NCBI RefSeq assembly: GCF_900489465.1
Contig: NZ_UEFQ01000026.1
Location: forward strand, 141,268 to 205,267
Origin: Aequorivita sp. CIP111184
GTDB lineage: Bacteria; Bacteroidota; Bacteroidia; Flavobacteriales; Flavobacteriaceae
Direction: 5' to 3'
Length of the DNA stretch: 64,000 bases
Position 1 is the stretch's first letter. Each line of letters starts with the position of its first letter. Under the pieces are notes generated by a model, which worked only from the letters and a program-made list of their open reading frames with translations, was not told where the DNA came from and did not search any database. Below are positions 1 to 9,038 of this stretch, one piece after another. The position numbers were made by a program, and so were the translations under genes.

Positions 1-714
1 CACGGCATACATTATAACCGTTCCAAAAACGACTTGTTTAAAATTATGTGGTTGTAGTACCGCTTCTTTTGCACCTTTAAAGTTGATATAATACAAAACA
101 GCACCTCCAATGCCTATAGAGAGAAGGGCAATGAGAAGAAGTTTAAATATTTCTGCTTCTAATGCTATAACCATAACTTCATCTGTGGGTGCCACGTTTG
201 ATGCTATAAGAATAGCGCCACAAAGCGCAATATTTACCGAGCGTAATATATTTGGGTTTTTTGACCATTTGTTTTGTTCATCTTCATCTTTATCATTCTT
301 TTCATCACCCTCGCTGCCTAGTTGCGATTTTCCGACAGAAATACCGATGGCTACTGTTACTGCTTCTACTATTATTTTTCCGCTTATTTCATTGAGCGAC
401 ATATTTGGAGCCAAGCGGCCTGTAACCCAAAGAATAAATACGGTGAGTAAAAGCGCCATTCCCATTTCTTCTATAGATTCCTCTAGACCTTCTAAAAAGG
501 AATGTTCCCGACGAATACCCACATAATGGTTATAAACCATTAGTAAAAACATCCCAACAATAAAATAGACGATTAATTGAAGCGAATTTGCAATAAAACC
601 AGCCCACCACAGTTCCATGGTATAAAGCATGGGCAAACTGAATAGTAATCCACCTGTAATACCGCGGCCATAGTCTTTTAATGATTTATCAATTGATTTT
701 ACGGAAGTGGCCAT
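1..714 (-). CDS. DUF2391/TIGR02587-type integral membrane protein (3' end outside window)
   Basis: The reading frame opens at ATG 714 on the minus strand and runs off the window edge after 238 codons, so the C-terminus is missing. The protein has hydrophobic segments near residues 20-58, 84-100, 108-128, 152-172 and 186-206. An acidic lysine-rich loop around residues 130-148 separates the two halves. The start 'MATSVKSIDKSLKDYGRG' and overall pattern match the TIGR02587 (DUF2391) putative membrane family as I remember it; its function is unknown. A possible -7 element (TATATTTG, minus strand, 744-751) lies 30 nt upstream without a good -33 partner. The start codon is the first ATG of the frame. 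A plus-strand frame at 110-526 is only the shadow of this gene. Confidence 0.75.
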   Translation of the reverse strand, partial: MATSVKSIDKSLKDYGRGITGGLLFSLPMLYTMELWWAGFIANSLQLIVYFIVGMFLLMVYNHYVGIRREHSFLEGLEESIEEMGMALLLTVFILWVTGRLAPNMSLNEISGKIIVEAVTVAIGISVGKSQLGSEGDEKNDKDEDEQNKWSKNPNILRSVNIALCGAILIASNVAPTDEVMVIALEAEIFKLLLIALLSIGIGGAVLYYINFKGAKEAVLQPHNFKQVVFGTVIMYAV

Positions 715-868
715 TTTATAAGAAATAACACTTAAAGATAATCCAAATATAATCTAGAGAAATCAATAGAGTTGTGATAAATTTGTTAAAAGCTTGCCGT
801 GCAATTATATTTTTAGAATATTTTAAACGCTAGATTTTTTATAAATTGCCGCTTCATAAATCCTTCAC

Positions 869-1378
869 ATGAAAAATCTTCTTATTTTATTTTTTATTCC
901 CATAGTATTAAATTCCTGTAAAAATAATTCAGACGCAAAACAGTCAAAAACTGAAATTGCTGAAGAGAAATCTGAAAAAATTGATCAACTCCAATGGCTT
1001 TTGGGAACTTGGACCAATGAAAAGGGAGAAGAGTTTTCACAAGAAAGTTGGTCAAGGGAAAATGCTAATACGTTTACAGCGTTTAGTTTCACTCAAATTG
1101 CAGACGAAACTGTGTTTGCTGAGACTATGGTACTTGAAGAAAAAGCCGATACTTTATTATTAACTGTAGCAACTGCAAACCAAAACGAAGAAAAACCTGT
1201 TACTTTTAAAATGATTTCTTCTGATAACGGACAGTTTACTTTTGAGAATAAAAGCCACGATTTCCCAAAACGCATTACCTATTCCAATCCAGTTAAAGAC
1301 TCTTTACACGCCTGGATTGAAGGAACGGTAAATGGTGAAGCCAAGAAAGTTGATTTCTATTTTAAGAGAAAAAACTAA
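869..1378 (+). CDS. DUF6265 family lipoprotein
   Basis: This 169-residue protein begins with a lipoprotein signal peptide ending in L-N-S-C17, so it should be anchored to an outer-membrane or periplasmic face. The mature part carries the W-L-L-G-T-W motif (residues 43-48) and an E-N-x-x-H-D-F-P-x-x-I-x-Y motif (126-138), both typical of the DUF6265 family. These domains resemble small beta-barrel lipid- or ligand-binding folds, but no biochemical role is established. It is transcribed alone, divergent from the DUF2391 gene and convergent with the SulP gene, whose stop codon lies only 7 nt away. Confidence 0.8.
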   Translation: MKNLLILFFIPIVLNSCKNNSDAKQSKTEIAEEKSEKIDQLQWLLGTWTNEKGEEFSQESWSRENANTFTAFSFTQIADETVFAETMVLEEKADTLLLTVATANQNEEKPVTFKMISSDNGQFTFENKSHDFPKRITYSNPVKDSLHAWIEGTVNGEAKKVDFYFKRKN

Positions 1379-1385
1379 AATCTAT

Positions 1386-3005
1386 TTAAGCTTCCGCATC
1401 CAAGGTATCGGTAACTACATAATATCGAGGATCTTCAATAGAGTCTTCAATAATAGTTTCAAACTCGGGATTCCTCTTTAAGAGAAGTGCTTTGCAATCG
1501 GGGCTGAGGTGGGTTAGTTTTACTTGCTTTCCGCTATCAATATATTTATTGGCGATATTTCGAACTGCTTCAACTCCAGAATGATCTGAAATTTTAGATT
1601 CTATAAAATCTATTTCAATTGAATTTGGATCAGTTGAAACATCAAATTTACTGTTGAAAGCCGTAGTGGAACCAAAAAATAAGGGTCCCCAAATTTCATA
1701 AACTTTTGTTCCGTCTTCTTTAATACGTTTTCGTGCGCGAATCATAGTGGCACTTTTCCACGCAAAAACGAGAGCACTCATAATAACCCCCACAAGAACC
1801 GCAATGGCCAAATCCTGCCAAACCGTTACTGCCGAAACCGTAATTAAAACTATAGCATCTGCAACTGGAATTTTATGAAGAATTCTAAAACTGCTCCACG
1901 CAAAAGTGCCGATTACTACCATAAACATTACGCCCACTAAAGCTGCAATAGGAATTTGCTCAATTAAAGGGGCTCCAAAGAGTACAAAGCATAAAAGTGC
2001 AATTGCTGCCGTAGCACCCGAAAGCCTGCCTCTTCCGCCAGAACTAACATTTATAATGGACTGTCCAATCATTGCGCAACCACCCATTCCACCAAAGAGG
2101 CCGTTTAATATATTGGCACCACCTTGGGCAACACATTCACGGTTTCCACTACCACGGGTTTCGGTCATTTCGTCTATTAAATTTAAGGTCATTAGAGATT
2201 CAATCAACCCAACCGCAGCCAATAAAAATGCTGTGGAAATGATTAAATCCCAATGTCCGTTCAAAGTCTCTAAAAATCCAAAAATCTGGGTTTGGAACAC
2301 AGGAAGTGAGCCCTTTAAACCACTTCCGCCACCCTCGCGAATAAATGAGCCAACGGTGCTAACATCAATACTTCCAAATATGGTGATACAGGCAACTACA
2401 ACTATAGCGATTAGAGCTGCGGGAAGTTTTTTGGTAAGCTTTGGCAAGCCAAACATAATTGCCATCGTTAATCCTACTAATGCAAGCATTACCCAAAGAT
2501 CGGGACCTGTGAGCCATTGTGGAACCGTGCCGCGACTTTCTTTAAAAAGGCCTAATTGGGAGAGGAAAATTACTATTGCCAAGCCATTTACAAACCCCAT
2601 CATCACAGGATGTGGAATAAGCCGAACAAATTTTCCAAGTTTAAAAACTCCTGCCATAATTTGAATTGCGCCAACAAATAAAAGTGTTATAAAAAGCCAT
2701 TGCAACCCGAGGTATTGAACAGGTTCCGTTAAAGTTAGACCAACTTCATTTCCTTTCTGAATTAAATGGACCATTACTACAGCCATTGCTCCTGTTGCTC
2801 CAGAAATCATTCCAGGGCGACCGCCAAAGAGTGCGGTTACAAGACCCATAATAAAAGCACCGTACAATCCCACCAAAGGGTCAATGCCAGCTACAAAGGA
2901 AAAGGCCACAGCTTCCGGTATTAAGGCTAAAGCTACGGTAAGTCCGGAAAGTATATCGTTTTTGGGGTTTTGGGTGAAGTTGAGAAGTGTCTTTGCTAGC
3001 ATCAT
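1386..3005 (-). CDS. SulP family inorganic anion transporter with STAS domain
   Basis: This 539-residue membrane protein belongs to the SulP/SLC26 family of sulfate, bicarbonate and other anion carriers. The N-terminal core (about residues 10-410) has repeated hydrophobic helices and family motifs: the G-A-x-G-A-M region near residue 70 and the conserved N-x-x-x-G-x-x-G-G stretch near 295-310. The C-terminal part (about 430-530) is a cytoplasmic STAS domain. The substrate cannot be told from sequence. The start is ATG 3005, with a second ATG directly after it. A good minus-strand promoter (TTG-N21-TATATTTG) lies 18 nt upstream, so it is probably a single-gene unit. Confidence 0.93.
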   Translation of the reverse strand: MMLAKTLLNFTQNPKNDILSGLTVALALIPEAVAFSFVAGIDPLVGLYGAFIMGLVTALFGGRPGMISGATGAMAVVMVHLIQKGNEVGLTLTEPVQYLGLQWLFITLLFVGAIQIMAGVFKLGKFVRLIPHPVMMGFVNGLAIVIFLSQLGLFKESRGTVPQWLTGPDLWVMLALVGLTMAIMFGLPKLTKKLPAALIAIVVVACITIFGSIDVSTVGSFIREGGGSGLKGSLPVFQTQIFGFLETLNGHWDLIISTAFLLAAVGLIESLMTLNLIDEMTETRGSGNRECVAQGGANILNGLFGGMGGCAMIGQSIINVSSGGRGRLSGATAAIALLCFVLFGAPLIEQIPIAALVGVMFMVVIGTFAWSSFRILHKIPVADAIVLITVSAVTVWQDLAIAVLVGVIMSALVFAWKSATMIRARKRIKEDGTKVYEIWGPLFFGSTTAFNSKFDVSTDPNSIEIDFIESKISDHSGVEAVRNIANKYIDSGKQVKLTHLSPDCKALLLKRNPEFETIIEDSIEDPRYYVVTDTLDAEA

Positions 3006-3023
3006 ATTTGTTTAAAAAGGCGG

Positions 3024-3055
3024 CAAATATAAGGTTTTCGAAAATAACGATTCAA
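3024..3055 (-). promoter_or_regulatory. Bacteroidota promoter for the SulP gene
   Basis: On the minus strand, TTG (3055-3053) is followed after 21 nt by TATATTTG (3031-3024), matching the Bacteroidota sigma-ABfr consensus TTG / TAnnTTTG. The ATG at 3005 lies 18 nt further on. Confidence 0.65.
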
Positions 3056-3071
3056 TTATAAAACCTTAAAC

Positions 3072-4946
3072 TTACTTTTCTTTCTTTTCGGTTTTCACAT
3101 TAAAACTTGGAGCTTCATAATCCTTTGGTAAATAATCTGAGGGAACAGTCGTTGCATTTCCATCCCTTGCTGCACGGTAATGTGGTGATAATATTTCTAT
3201 ACCGCGCTCATTGCAAGCATCTTGTATATTTTGGTGTAAATCTGAATAAATTTTAGCTTGTTTATTCGCTTCACGAACATATGCATTAATCTGGTATGCC
3301 ACATAAAAATCTTCCAGACTAGTTTGTAAAACGAAAGGTTGTGGTTCTTTTAAAATTAATTCTGTTCGAAGCGCAGCATCTATTAAAGTTTCGTACATAT
3401 CTTTCCACGGCACATCATAACCAATGGTAACTGTTGTGTGAATGATCAATCCCTTGGCCGGCGCATCACTGCTGTAGTTAATTGTATGGCTGTTCATAAC
3501 AGTAGAATTGGGAATGGAAATGATTTCGTTTTTAATGGTTCGCACACGGGTTACTAAGGATGACTTTTCAATCACATCACCCGTTACCTCACCAATTTTA
3601 ACACGATCGCCAATAGTAAACAATCGCATATAGGTCAGTACCAGACCTGCAATAATATTAGAAAGCGACCCCGCTGAACCAAAGGTGAACAAAAACCCTA
3701 AAAACACGGAAACCCCTTTAAAAATAGGTGAATCACTTCCTGGTAAATAGGGAAAAATCACTACGAACATAAAGGCTATAACCAATATCCGAATTATCTG
3801 ATAAGTAGGTGCCGCCCAGTCTGGATAGAAACCATTAAGAGTTAAATTCCCTCTCGCAACTTCATCCTTTAAAAAGCTAATTCCTTTCAAAATATATCTA
3901 AATACTATTACAATTACCACAATAGTAATTAGGTCTGGAAGATAATTCCAAAAAGATGTCAGCATATTTGTTAAGGGATCCAAAATATAGCCAAAAAGTG
4001 TGTCGGCAAATTGTTCCGTCCATGGAAATAGACCGAATAGTATGGGTAGTGCAATATAAACAGCCAGTAATATTACAAACCACTTTAAAATTTTATTTAA
4101 AAAGAGAAATGCACTTACTTGACGTTTTGCATCAAAAAGGATGTAGTTTTTTATCTTGATCCCTTGAATTTTTTTATTTTCCTGAGACTGAATTTTTTGA
4201 GCGCTCCATTTGAAAAACTTTGAAATATAAAAAATCAATAATATAATAATGATGAGTACTAATAACGCAAGCCCTATTTGTTTGGCAAGTGTAGAAAAAC
4301 TGGTTGCGTTTTTATATTTTAGAACTGCTTCGGTTATTTTTTCTTTGTATGTTTCCGCAAGTTCCTTTTTGGATATATCGTTCCAAAGAGCATCGTTTTC
4401 GGTGACGCTCATAATTATCCTTTCCTCTAAAACAATGTCAACAGAAGTTTCGGCATCTTCAATTTTTAATGAATTGGGGCCAAATTTAAAATTGTCGGAA
4501 AGTTTTTTGATTCTGCTGGAAATAATATCTGCCCGTTCTTTGGGAGAAAAGCTACCCAGTTTAGTGTAGAGAACAAATAAAGTGTCATTAAAAAAACCAG
4601 ATACAGGAAAGCCTTTAGTTGTATTTTTTAAGGAATCTATTTTTGCTTTTTTATCAGCGAGGCGTTTAACTTCTTTTTCGTTTAGGGCAATCAGCTGCGC
4701 TTGTAATTCTTCTTTTTTAAGATTGTCGGTAGTTTTTAATGCGTCAAGTTGCGCTTCCAACTCGCTTTTTCTAACAGAATCAGCAACACGTTGACGTTCA
4801 ATTTCCGAAAGGCGTGTGTTGTAGTTTTCCAAGAGTGCAATATTCACAGAATCCTTTTTTATAGAAATTGTGTCTTGTTGTGAAAAACAAAATGTTATCG
4901 AAAAAAAAATTATTAGAATTACTAAGCTCTTTTTTAACTGATCCAT
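3072..4946 (-). CDS. MscS family mechanosensitive channel with periplasmic coiled-coil domain
   Basis: I place the start at ATG 4946, giving 624 residues, because a typical signal peptide (about residues 1-22, ending F-C-F-S-Q) follows it. A longer frame would run into the upstream gene. Residues 35-105 are charged heptad-like coiled coil, followed by a periplasmic region. Hydrophobic helices lie near 224-242, 282-304, 337-354, 382-400 and 405-440. The MscS signature follows: a pore-helix region G-S-A-G-S-L-S-N, then the beta domain with I-G-D-R-V-K-I (445-451) and I-P-N-S (478-481). The channel should open under membrane tension and release solutes. The gene lies 43 nt downstream of the oxidoreductase gene on the same strand. 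Confidence 0.93.
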   Translation of the reverse strand: MDQLKKSLVILIIFFSITFCFSQQDTISIKKDSVNIALLENYNTRLSEIERQRVADSVRKSELEAQLDALKTTDNLKKEELQAQLIALNEKEVKRLADKKAKIDSLKNTTKGFPVSGFFNDTLFVLYTKLGSFSPKERADIISSRIKKLSDNFKFGPNSLKIEDAETSVDIVLEERIIMSVTENDALWNDISKKELAETYKEKITEAVLKYKNATSFSTLAKQIGLALLVLIIIILLIFYISKFFKWSAQKIQSQENKKIQGIKIKNYILFDAKRQVSAFLFLNKILKWFVILLAVYIALPILFGLFPWTEQFADTLFGYILDPLTNMLTSFWNYLPDLITIVVIVIVFRYILKGISFLKDEVARGNLTLNGFYPDWAAPTYQIIRILVIAFMFVVIFPYLPGSDSPIFKGVSVFLGFLFTFGSAGSLSNIIAGLVLTYMRLFTIGDRVKIGEVTGDVIEKSSLVTRVRTIKNEIISIPNSTVMNSHTINYSSDAPAKGLIIHTTVTIGYDVPWKDMYETLIDAALRTELILKEPQPFVLQTSLEDFYVAYQINAYVREANKQAKIYSDLHQNIQDACNERGIEILSPHYRAARDGNATTVPSDYLPKDYEAPSFNVKTEKKEK

Positions 4947-4989
4947 AGCATTAGATTTTGGGCTAAAGTAATCAAAAACAATATTATAA

Positions 4990-6582
4990 TTATTTGCTTT
5001 TAATTTCCTTAAAAATCTTCCAAGACCCAAATTTCAGAATGGCAGTAGCGCATAAAATGCCGGAAAGCATAGCGCCGGCAACACCTACTAGTGTGATATC
5101 TTGGCCTGTTATAAACAATCCTTTTATTTTTGTCTTTGGCCGTAAAAAAGAAAGCTTAAAACGTTCCGGTGAATGCGCCAATCCATAGATTTCGCCACTT
5201 TTATAATTAGTGAAGTTTTCTGTTGAAAGCGGGGTTGAAACTTCGGAGGCAACTATGTTTCCTTCAATTTGAGGGAAGAATTTATAGAGCACCTTTAACA
5301 TTTCGACTTCAAAATTCTTTTTAATTTTAAGATATTCTTCACCGCGCTTCATCCAATCGCTGTCTTTATAATTTTCAAACCAATCCATATTTGCTATTGA
5401 AATAGCTTGAATAGTTGACGTATTTGGGTTGTTTTTTTCCCATTGCGGGTCTTTGGCAGATGGGAAGGAGATGTATGCAAAATTTTCAGGAGCATTTTGC
5501 AGTGTAGCTTCATCAAAAATTTTATCGATACCATCGTGTTTATAATACCAAAGATTGTGTTTTGGAAGATTCAAGGCTTCGCTAGATTTGTTTAAACCTA
5601 GATATAGGCAAATATGAGCACTTGCTGGCTGCACATTTTTTAAATTGAAGTTGCAAGTTTTGCGATCTGCTTCAGATAGTAAATGATTAAAGGTGTTATT
5701 GACTCCCACATTGCTTATTACACTTTTGCAGGGAATAAATTTTCCGTCAATTTCGATTCCCTTAACTTGTTTATTTTGGGTTATAATTTTATTCACATCG
5801 GCATTTATAAAAACTTTGCCTCCGTGCGCTGTAAAAACTTCCAATGTCTTTTTGCAAATTTGATCTGCGCCGCCAATAGGGTAGTAGCCACCTTCCAGAA
5901 AATGGCCAATTACCATTGCATGCGCTCCAAAACTACTGTTTTTGGGTGAAAGCCCATAATTACCGCATTGTGCGCAGAGTACGGCTAGCAACCGTTCGTT
6001 TTTTGTGATTTCACTTAAAACCTCTCGCGTGGTTCTTTGCGAAAATTTTGAATATCTATTTTTAAAAATCCAACCAACTGATTTGCTAAACCAAGGCTCA
6101 AATACTTTTTCAAAAAAGAAAGCACTACCGCGTTTATTGGCTGTCTCTATCAATTTTACATAGGCATTAATCGCCACTTCTTCCTCGGGAAAATAATTGA
6201 GTAGTTGTTTTCTGAAGTCTTCCTTTCCAGCTTTGAATTTATATTCAGTGCCTTCAATATTTGCTACATCATAAATTTCACCCATAGATTCCCAAGCTAG
6301 GTTTCCATCGGTCAAAAAATCAAAAAAATCGCGAAGGGAAGAATCTTCCGCCATATTGCCAACATAATGAACCCCAACATCCCATTGAAACCCGTCCTTT
6401 CTCTTAAAACTATGAGTAAAACCGCCTGGAACGTAATGTCTTTCAAAAATTGCAACTTTTTTTCCAGCCTTGGCAAGCCAAGTGGCAACAGTTAATCCGC
6501 CCATGCCACTGCCAATCACAATATGATCAAATCCTGAAAAATCTAGATTGGGTTTGTAGGGTTGGTATAATTTATTTTCCAT
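4990..6582 (-). CDS. FAD-dependent phytoene desaturase/retinol saturase-like oxidoreductase
   Basis: This 530-residue flavoprotein has an N-terminal dinucleotide-binding motif G-S-G-M-G-G (residues 24-29) with the acidic end of the second strand at E47. The family pattern V-P-G-G-F-T-H (51-57) follows, and the C-terminal motif I-T-G-Q-D is at about residue 490. It belongs to the CrtI/CrtISO/RetSat superfamily, closer to carotenoid isomerase and all-trans-retinol 13,14-reductase than to the true CrtI encoded at 39.7-41.2 kb. The substrate is probably a polyene or other isoprenoid; the sequence does not decide. The start is ATG 6582. It is followed by the MscS gene and separated from the PUR gene by a terminator. 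Confidence 0.85.
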   Translation of the reverse strand: MENKLYQPYKPNLDFSGFDHIVIGSGMGGLTVATWLAKAGKKVAIFERHYVPGGFTHSFKRKDGFQWDVGVHYVGNMAEDSSLRDFFDFLTDGNLAWESMGEIYDVANIEGTEYKFKAGKEDFRKQLLNYFPEEEVAINAYVKLIETANKRGSAFFFEKVFEPWFSKSVGWIFKNRYSKFSQRTTREVLSEITKNERLLAVLCAQCGNYGLSPKNSSFGAHAMVIGHFLEGGYYPIGGADQICKKTLEVFTAHGGKVFINADVNKIITQNKQVKGIEIDGKFIPCKSVISNVGVNNTFNHLLSEADRKTCNFNLKNVQPASAHICLYLGLNKSSEALNLPKHNLWYYKHDGIDKIFDEATLQNAPENFAYISFPSAKDPQWEKNNPNTSTIQAISIANMDWFENYKDSDWMKRGEEYLKIKKNFEVEMLKVLYKFFPQIEGNIVASEVSTPLSTENFTNYKSGEIYGLAHSPERFKLSFLRPKTKIKGLFITGQDITLVGVAGAMLSGILCATAILKFGSWKIFKEIKSK

Positions 6583-6651
6583 GGAAAAAATTTGTTGTGT
6601 TGGATTTTAGAAACGAAAAATAAGCAAAGTATTTGAGCTTAAAAATAAAAA

Positions 6652-6690
6652 AACCGGCAACAGTTTTAGCTGTGCCGGTTGTTTATTTTG
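6652..6690 (-). terminator. Rho-independent terminator of the PUR-protein gene
   Basis: The hairpin arms AACCGGCA and TGCCGGTT, extended by CAG/CTG with one bulge, are followed on the minus strand by a long T run. It sits just past the stop codon at 6700. Confidence 0.85.
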
Positions 6691-6699
6691 AATTAAAAC

Positions 6700-7095
6700 T
6701 TATATATCGTCAAATTCTATATTGGTAAAATTACTTGTGTCTGTTTCGCTATCTTCTGAAGTAGTTTCGGCAGCCATTGGCATATCGTCCGTTTCCTTTT
6801 TGTAATCTTTTTGATGGCGTTCGCTAATTACTTCTTCGCCTTTTTCATCAATTACATAGTTTATCATTTCATCCAAAGTATCTTTAAACTCACTGAAATC
6901 TTCTTTATAAAGATAAATTTTGTGTTTTTTGTAATGGTAGGAACCATCATCATTTGTAAATTTTTTGCTCTCAGTAATGGTAAGGTAAAAATCCCCTGCC
7001 TTTGTGGACCTTACATCAAAAAAGTAGGTGCGTCTTCCGGCGCGCATAACTTTTGAAAAAATCTCTTCTTGCTCCATCGTATAGTGGTCACTCAT
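6700..7095 (-). CDS. DUF3276 / PUR-domain nucleic-acid-binding protein
   Basis: This 131-residue protein matches the PUR-alpha-like family (DUF3276) found across Bacteroidota and spirochaetes. Its core is R-A-G-R-R-T-Y-F-F-D-V-R (about residues 18-29) followed by a strand-rich stretch with L-T-I-T-E-S-K-K. The C-terminal tail from about residue 95 is acidic and probably disordered, ending near F-D-D-I. In Borrelia the homologue (BpuR) binds single-stranded DNA and RNA and regulates expression; a similar role here is inference. It is a stand-alone gene with its own terminator, next to an ABC exporter on the same strand. Confidence 0.88.
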   Translation of the reverse strand: MSDHYTMEQEEIFSKVMRAGRRTYFFDVRSTKAGDFYLTITESKKFTNDDGSYHYKKHKIYLYKEDFSEFKDTLDEMINYVIDEKGEEVISERHQKDYKKETDDMPMAAETTSEDSETDTSNFTNIEFDDI

Positions 7096-7161
7096 AATTT
7101 CTGTTTTTTAGCTTACGTTTTGCCAAAAATCCAAAAAAAAACCAAACCAGCCAAAGTAAAT

Positions 7162-8919
7162 TTACATTTCTTTTTCCAAAAGCTGTTTTGCGTAGAGTTC
7201 CTTGTAATAGCCTTCGGTATTTACCAATTCATTATGCGTTCCGCGTTGTATGATTTTTCCTTCTTCAAGCACAATTATCTTAGTTGCATTCTTAACAGAA
7301 GAGATTCGGTGGCTCACAATAATAGTGGTTTTTTCTTTCGAAATTTTATGTAGATTTTGAAGTATTTCTTCCTCGGTTTCAGTGTCTACGGCTGAAAGGC
7401 AGTCGTCAAATAACAAAATCTGAGGATCTTTTATAATTGCACGCGCAATAGAAACTCGTTGTTTTTGCCCGCCGCTTAAAGTGATTCCGCGTTCGCCCAA
7501 AATAGTGTCATAGCCTTTAGTAAAACCTATAATGTTTTTGTGAACTGCAGCAAGTTTGGCAGCTGCTATCACTTCTTCTTCAGAAGCTTTTTCTTTTCCG
7601 AAACGAATATTGTTTCTGAGGGTATCGCTAAAAAGAAATGAATCTTGAGGAACATACCCGATACTGTCACGCAAATCTTCAAGATTTAGGTTTCGTATTT
7701 TAGTATCATCAATTTTGAGCATACCTTCGTCAACATCGTATAGTCTTCCTATTAACTCCAAGATGGTAGATTTTCCTGAACCTGTGTTTCCAACAATAGC
7801 TAAAGTTTCGCCGGGTTTTACGGTGAAGGAAATATTTTTAAGCGCCGTTATTCCCGTATCTGGATAGGTAAAAGTGAGATCGTTGAATTCAATATTTCCA
7901 TCCACCGGCGTACTTTCATCCACTAAATTTTGAATGGAAGGCTCGGTTTTTAAAAATTCGTTTATTCTTTTTTGTGAAGCTTCAGCTTGTTGCACCATGG
8001 AGGTTACCCAACCTACAACAGCAACGGGCCAGGTTAGCATGTTTACATAAATCAAAAATTCTACAATAGTTCCAAATTCTGCAATCTCTCCACTTATATA
8101 ACGCGTACCTCCAATGTAAATAACTAAAATGTTACTAACGCCTATTAAAAGCATCATCAGGGGAAAAAATAGGGCTTGAACTTTCGCCAAATCTATATTT
8201 TTCACTTTACTGCCTTCAGCAAGTTCTTCAAAATTTGCGTTGGTTCGTGGCTCTATTCCGTAAGCTTTTATCACTGCGATTCCACTAAAACTTTCCTGTG
8301 TAAAGGTGGTAAGTTTAGAAAGGTATTGCTGTACGATAGTAGTTCGGTGGTTAATGAGTACGCTTAATTTATAAATTGCGATGGAAAGAATGGGCAAAGG
8401 AGCAATTGCATATAGAGTTAAAGTTGGTGCTTTGTAAAACATATAACTTACTACCACGATAAAAAGTGTAACTGTAGTTATGCTATACATCAACGCAGGA
8501 CCAACATACATGCGTACTTTAGATACGTCTTCACTAATACGATTCATTAAATCGCCTGTGCGGTTTTGTTTGTAGAACCCCAAAGAGAGTTTTTCGTAAT
8601 GTTGAAAAATTTCGTTTTTAAGGTCGTATTCCACATAACGGGAAACCACGATAAATGTCTGCCGCATCATAAATGTGAACAAACCCGAAAGCAGCGCCGC
8701 GCCCAGTAACATTAAAATATTGATAAGCAGTTCATGCTGAACAATTGAAATATCGGTTATTTGCCCATTTAAATATTGCTTTACGGCAGTTACCGAATCT
8801 CCCACTTTCATAGGTACTACCAGCTTAAAAGCCGTTGCAATGATGGTTATGAAAACGCCCAATAATAGTCGTCCTCTATATTTTATGAAATATTTATTTA
8901 GGTATTTTAATTCTTTCAT
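7162..8919 (-). CDS. ABC exporter, fused permease and ATPase (MdlA-like half transporter)
   Basis: This 585-residue half transporter has a six-helix transmembrane domain (about residues 1-310) and a nucleotide-binding domain (about 335-580). The Walker A motif G-N-T-G-S-G-K-S-T, signature L-S-G-G-Q and H-loop S-H-R are present. The Walker B end reads I-L-L-F-D-D, so the usual catalytic glutamate is aspartate. This occurs in the weak site of heterodimeric exporters such as MdlA/MdlB, but no partner gene lies beside it. The substrate may be a lipid, peptide or drug and cannot be predicted. The start is ATG 8919, divergent from leucine dehydrogenase. Confidence 0.92.
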   Translation of the reverse strand: MKELKYLNKYFIKYRGRLLLGVFITIIATAFKLVVPMKVGDSVTAVKQYLNGQITDISIVQHELLINILMLLGAALLSGLFTFMMRQTFIVVSRYVEYDLKNEIFQHYEKLSLGFYKQNRTGDLMNRISEDVSKVRMYVGPALMYSITTVTLFIVVVSYMFYKAPTLTLYAIAPLPILSIAIYKLSVLINHRTTIVQQYLSKLTTFTQESFSGIAVIKAYGIEPRTNANFEELAEGSKVKNIDLAKVQALFFPLMMLLIGVSNILVIYIGGTRYISGEIAEFGTIVEFLIYVNMLTWPVAVVGWVTSMVQQAEASQKRINEFLKTEPSIQNLVDESTPVDGNIEFNDLTFTYPDTGITALKNISFTVKPGETLAIVGNTGSGKSTILELIGRLYDVDEGMLKIDDTKIRNLNLEDLRDSIGYVPQDSFLFSDTLRNNIRFGKEKASEEEVIAAAKLAAVHKNIIGFTKGYDTILGERGITLSGGQKQRVSIARAIIKDPQILLFDDCLSAVDTETEEEILQNLHKISKEKTTIIVSHRISSVKNATKIIVLEEGKIIQRGTHNELVNTEGYYKELYAKQLLEKEM

Positions 8920-8967
8920 TCCGAAAAAAACATTATTTTTAAAATTCTTAAATTAACAGCTGATATT

Positions 8968-8998
8968 TTGTGAAATTGACAACAAAAAGTTATTTTTG
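8968..8998 (+). promoter_or_regulatory. Promoter of leucine dehydrogenase
   Basis: TTG at 8968-8970 is followed after 20 nt by TATTTTTG at 8991-8998, an ideal Bacteroidota housekeeping promoter. A short CCTTT-tt-AAAGG palindrome follows in the 41-nt leader. Confidence 0.75.
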
Positions 8999-9038
8999 CA
9001 CCGCCTTTTTAAAGGATGAACAAAATAATTAAAAAGCT

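Noticed and set aside
110..526. 138-codon plus-strand frame
   Set aside because: It is antisense to the DUF2391 membrane gene, whose frame is intact and has proper membrane helices.
1906..2664. 252-codon plus-strand frame
   Set aside because: It lies wholly inside the SulP gene on the other strand, is low-complexity in proline and threonine, and has no family features.
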